A stretch of 15,490 bases of DNA from JAWLDV01 sp046537975 (GTDB taxonomy: Bacteria; Desulfobacterota; Desulfobulbia; Desulfobulbales; SURF-16): contig JBKHJR010000065.1 in the NCBI GenBank assembly GCA_046537975.1, forward strand, positions 1-15,490. The letters are read 5' to 3'. Positions 12,986-15,490 of the stretch are shown one piece after another. The translations under genes were made by a program, and so were the position numbers. Position 1 is the first letter of the stretch. Each line of letters starts with the position of its first letter. The notes below the pieces were generated by a model. The model saw only the letters and a list, made by a program, of their open reading frames with translations. It was not told the origin of the DNA and ran no database searches.

Positions 12986-14215
12986 ATGCCAAAAAGAACA
13001 AAAGAGCTTTCAGCCCTGGAGGTCAAAAGGTTAACCAGACCGGGGCGTCATGCTGTCGGTACTATATCCGGACTGCTTCTGGCTGTCAAGGATTCAGGCG
13101 CAAAGTCATGGATATTGCGAACAGTGGTGGGTGGCAAACGCAGAAACATAGGCCTGGGCAGTTATCCGGAAATTTCCCTGGCAGAAGCAAAAGAGAGAGC
13201 CAGGGACGCAAAGGAGAAAATCAGGCAGGGTATAGATCCTGTAGAAGAACGCAGGGCGGCCAGCCGGGCACTACATGAACAATCAGGGCGCATGACCTTC
13301 TCTGAAGCCGCCCGCTTATGCCACCAACAGAAATCACCGGAGTTCAAAAACGAGAAACATGCCAGGCAATGGCTGGCCACAATCGAGCGCTATGCAAACC
13401 CTGTTATCGGAGATCTCCCGGTTAATGAAGTCGATCTTACCCATATCCTTAAAGTTCTGGAGCCTATCTGGCACACCAAAACCGAGACTGCAAATCGCCT
13501 GAGACAAAGACTTGAATCGGTTTTATCCTGGGCCACCGTATCCGGTCACCGCTCAGGAGACAATCCGGCAAGATGGCAAGGCCACCTTGATGCCGTCCTT
13601 CCTAAACCCGGCAAAATCAAAAAACAAAATCATCATGCAGCCCTACCCTGGCAGCAGATCGGCGCTTTTATGCAGGATTTACGACAACGTGATGGTATGG
13701 GCGCCCGGGCGCTTGAATTTATTATCCTGACCGCCACCAGGTCGGGAGAGGCCCGGCTTGCCACCTGGGATGAAATAGACCTGGAGGCCCGAACCTGGAC
13801 CATACCGGGTGAGCGAATGAAAGCAGGTCAAGAGCATACGGTCCCATTAACCGATGACGCTGTTAAGCTTCTCAAAGCCCTGCCAAAGATTGAAGGTTCA
13901 CCTTATATTTTTCCAGGGCCCCGCGGAGGTCCCTTGTCCGACATGAGTATATCCACGGTCTGTAAACGCATGGAGGTTAAGGCGGTCCCTCACGGCTTCC
14001 GTTCCACCTTCCGTGATTGGTGCGCTGAGAATACCAACTTCCCCCGTGAGGTTGCGGAAATGGCTCTGGCCCATACCATTGAAAGCAAGGTTGAAGCAGC
14101 TTACAGGCGCGGCAATCTATTCCAGAAACGGCGGCATTTAATGAAAGCCTGGAGCGAATACTGTAATCAGGTTCAGACCGAGGCAGACGTTACCCCTATT
14201 CGGGAGGTAGTATGA
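12986..14215 (+). CDS. P4-type tyrosine integrase
   Basis: This 409-aa site-specific recombinase has three regions. The N-terminal DUF4102 arm-binding domain spans about 1-90 (RLTRPGRHAVG ... LLLAVKDSGAKSWILRT ... LGSYPEISLAEAKERA). The core-binding SAM-like domain spans about 100-200. The catalytic domain covers about 215-395, with Arg in TATRSGEARL, the box PHGFRSTFRDW (His-x-x-Arg), His in EMALAHTIE and the nucleophile Tyr in VEAAYRRG. All key residues are visible, so it should be active. I start at the ATG at 12986 because GGAGGT lies about 8 nt upstream; a TTG at 12953 would add 11 unconserved residues. Its stop overlaps the next start in ATGA. Such integrases often use tRNA genes as targets. 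Confidence 0.95.
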   Translation: MPKRTKELSALEVKRLTRPGRHAVGTISGLLLAVKDSGAKSWILRTVVGGKRRNIGLGSYPEISLAEAKERARDAKEKIRQGIDPVEERRAASRALHEQSGRMTFSEAARLCHQQKSPEFKNEKHARQWLATIERYANPVIGDLPVNEVDLTHILKVLEPIWHTKTETANRLRQRLESVLSWATVSGHRSGDNPARWQGHLDAVLPKPGKIKKQNHHAALPWQQIGAFMQDLRQRDGMGARALEFIILTATRSGEARLATWDEIDLEARTWTIPGERMKAGQEHTVPLTDDAVKLLKALPKIEGSPYIFPGPRGGPLSDMSISTVCKRMEVKAVPHGFRSTFRDWCAENTNFPREVAEMALAHTIESKVEAAYRRGNLFQKRRHLMKAWSEYCNQVQTEADVTPIREVV

Positions 14216-14724
14216 AAATTGAGGATCTTCTAAAAATGACCATGGATGAGGCTGTGACTGCTCAAAAAAATGGTGATAGGCCTGTTATATCTCAGTGGAT
14301 AGCAGCACAGCGACTTGAAGAATTGAGAAGCTTATATCTTGAAACCAAGGACGGCTCTATAATTCTTGAAGCGCTTTATCATTGTTGTCTTGAAAGTTTA
14401 CCACTTCCAGAATGGTGCGAGGTCGGATACTTGGCCGCTTATAGAAAAATCCGACAATATTCCGCTGGGAGCTGGGACGAGGTTTTCGGACGCCCTCATC
14501 CCAAGGGGACGCACCTAAACGCAAAAAATGAGAAATGGGGAAATCGGCATAAAGCCTACCTGCGCATCTGTGAAATTTTGCACCATGAACCTGGAACCCC
14601 AATCGATCAAAACCTATTTGAGCGTGTTGGGCGTGAATTGGGGGTTGGTGGTAAGACAAAAGTTGAAGAATGGTATTATGAGGTAAAAAAAGAAATGGAG
14701 AAGTCTATTCCCGGAAATTCTTAA
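14212..14724 (+). CDS. Unknown protein translationally coupled to the integrase
   Basis: This is a 170-aa soluble protein that I do not recognise. It begins with MKIEDLLKMTMDEAVTAQ, is helix-rich to about 95, then has DEVFGRPHPKGTHLNAKNEKWGNRHKAYLRI (about 91-121) and a C-terminal part, LFERVGRELGVGGKTKVEEWYYEVKKEMEK, that could be a helix-turn-helix. The ATG overlaps the integrase stop by four bases (ATGA), with GGGAGG just upstream, so both proteins are made from one message in linked amounts. A role as integrase partner, excision factor or regulator is possible; nothing in the sequence proves it. No signal peptide or membrane segment. Confidence 0.85.
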   Translation: MKIEDLLKMTMDEAVTAQKNGDRPVISQWIAAQRLEELRSLYLETKDGSIILEALYHCCLESLPLPEWCEVGYLAAYRKIRQYSAGSWDEVFGRPHPKGTHLNAKNEKWGNRHKAYLRICEILHHEPGTPIDQNLFERVGRELGVGGKTKVEEWYYEVKKEMEKSIPGNS

Positions 14725-14738
14725 AAACTTTCGGGAAT
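14707..14738 (+). terminator. Stem-loop at the end of the integrase operon, weak terminator
   Basis: ATTCCCG (14707-14713) pairs with CGGGAAT (14732-14738), and AAA/TTT extends it after a bulged G. It covers the stop codon of the preceding gene. There is no immediate T run downstream, so it may stabilise mRNA or only partly terminate. Confidence 0.4.
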
Positions 14739-14756
14739 ACTTAATAAAAACAATTT

Positions 14757-14799
14757 CTTACCTTTTGCTACAAAGATTAACTTAACAGCAAGAGGTAAG
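14757..14799 (+). promoter_or_regulatory. 13-bp hairpin covering the AlpA ribosome site
   Basis: CTTACCTTTTGCT (14757-14769) pairs with AGCAAGAGGTAAG (14787-14799), 13 bp with one G-U pair and a 17-nt loop. The right arm contains the AGAGGT ribosome site of the AlpA gene, whose ATG follows at 14802. It could hold translation off in the RNA, or act as a DNA operator for AlpA itself. Confidence 0.65.
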
Positions 14800-14801
14800 A
14801 C

Positions 14802-14990
14802 ATGAACGAACAAATCTTTCTTTCCGACAAACAAGTTGCCGATCGTTATGGAGTAGGACGTGGAACGATCTGGCGGTGGGTCCGCAGCAATTCCTTCCCT
14901 AAACCCGTTAAAATCTCCCCAGGTTGCTCTCGGTGGCCAAAAGCTGAGATAGAGACTCACGAAAAACAGAAGGTTGAAGAAAGGGGGTAG
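14802..14990 (+). CDS. AlpA-family regulator (MerR-like helix-turn-helix)
   Basis: This 62-aa DNA-binding protein has the AlpA core LSDKQVADRYGVGRGTIWRWV followed by FPKPVKISPGCSRWPKAEIE, the winged-helix signature in which the Arg-Trp pair precedes the last helix. Family members in P4-like elements activate the integrase or control excision and replication. The length is usual for the family. The AGAGGT ribosome site is buried in the 14757-14799 hairpin. The next gene starts 3 nt after the stop, so AlpA and the primase should be cotranscribed. Confidence 0.92.
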   Translation: MNEQIFLSDKQVADRYGVGRGTIWRWVRSNSFPKPVKISPGCSRWPKAEIETHEKQKVEERG

Positions 14991-14993
14991 CAA

Positions 14994-15490
14994 ATGGCCG
15001 AAACAAGAAAGGCCGCCGCCTCCCGGCTAAGAGACAACGGCCAAAAAAACTCACGCTCACAATTAAATAATAGCCAGAAACAGCCGGAAAGTCAAGTAGC
15101 TTTTTGCTCCGGCTATGGTCAGTGGCACAGCCCCAACGCTGACCACAATCCGCGAGAATATGTGACCATTACCTTGGCCGACATTGAGCAAATGGTGGTA
15201 AACCCGCCTTGTGTGCCTAAAGATGAGGCACAATGGGTAATCTTTTCTCCCCTCCCCTCCAGGGTACACCAGGAGCAGCGCGAACAAGGCCAATTCTTCG
15301 CTTTGTGGGGTGATATTGACGAGCCGGACGGATTGTCCCTGGACGATATTGCAGACAAAACCGGACAGGTTGTCTCCGGCAAGTTATTGATCTACACCTC
15401 CAAAGGTGCCACCCAAGACCGGCAAAAATGTAGGCTTATCATTCCATTGGCTTATCCGGTTGACGGGAACCAATACACCATCCTCCAAAA
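14994..15490 (+). CDS. Replication primase/helicase, N-terminal part (continues past window)
   Basis: The 165 visible residues begin MAETRKAAASRLRDNG after GGGGG about 7 nt upstream and remain open at the window edge. ALWGDIDEPDG (about 101-111) has the Asp-x-Asp of archaeo-eukaryotic primase-polymerase domains. It is followed by LLIYTSKGATQDRQKCRLIIPL, matching the pattern 'YTS-x-x-AT-x5-(W/C)R-x-IIPL' found in phage and integrative-element replication proteins. The protein probably primes replication of the element; a helicase domain is expected beyond the window but not seen. It starts 3 nt after the AlpA stop. Confidence 0.8.
   Translation, partial: MAETRKAAASRLRDNGQKNSRSQLNNSQKQPESQVAFCSGYGQWHSPNADHNPREYVTITLADIEQMVVNPPCVPKDEAQWVIFSPLPSRVHQEQREQGQFFALWGDIDEPDGLSLDDIADKTGQVVSGKLLIYTSKGATQDRQKCRLIIPLAYPVDGNQYTILQ

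Larger units (their letters stand above)
12765..15490 (+). mobile_element. Left end of an integrative element (runs off the window)
   Basis: The region has integrase, unknown protein, AlpA regulator and replication primase in one direction, the usual left-end order of P4-like satellites and related integrative elements. It lies beside tRNA-Ser. A 9-bp copy of the tRNA 3' end (ATGGCGGAG, 12765-12773; tRNA copy 12651-12659) may mark a boundary, but it is short and on the less usual side of the tRNA, so the left edge is uncertain. The right edge is outside the window. Confidence 0.65.

Overview
This 15.5 kb window looks like a chromosomal stretch of an anaerobic Desulfobacterota-type (deltaproteobacterial) organism, ending in the start of an integrative element. 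The lineage is an inference. It rests on the redox proteins (CD1871A/NapH-like polyferredoxin, EFR1 ferrodoxin), the PilZ proteins, a GEMM-I riboswitch of the type common in Geobacter relatives, and the DUF3147 and ExoD small membrane proteins. No marker gene fixes the species.

Layout. (1) 1-2062, plus strand: a tight operon with the C-terminus of a PilZ-type protein, an MTH1187/DUF77 thiamine-binding protein, a 52-aa CD1871A-type CXXC mini-protein, a membrane 4Fe-4S polyferredoxin and a secreted double-SH3b protein. (2) 2114-3466, minus strand: an EFR1-type flavodoxin-ferredoxin and a PilZ-domain protein. (3) 3712-5236: a complete ISL3-family insertion sequence with 17/22-matching terminal repeats and a long hairpin that buries the transposase start. 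(4) 9795-5329, minus strand: the most interesting block. A GEMM-I (c-di-GMP) riboswitch and an intrinsic terminator lead a 1332-aa secreted RHS/YD-repeat protein. Its variable tail carries a phospholipase A2-like motif (C-x2-HD-x-C-Y). A 97-aa, three-helix membrane protein follows after 18 nt and is the best immunity candidate. (5) 10109-12374, minus strand: an ExoD-family protein, a broken membrane-protein gene (frameshift plus in-frame TGA), a DUF3147 protein and a small acidic hypothetical protein. (6) 12652-12744: tRNA-Ser(GCT), minus strand. (7) 12765-end, plus strand: the left end of an integrative element, with a P4-type integrase, a translationally coupled unknown protein, an AlpA regulator whose ribosome-binding site lies in a 13-bp hairpin, and a replication primase that runs off the window.

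How it may work together: the RHS protein, its PLA2-like tail and the adjacent membrane protein look like a contact- or secretion-dependent toxin/immunity pair. The riboswitch suggests that the pair is switched by c-di-GMP, tying antagonism to the surface or biofilm state. Two PilZ proteins (c-di-GMP receptors by family) flank the area. Toxicity, immunity and the direction of riboswitch control are inferences from sequence.
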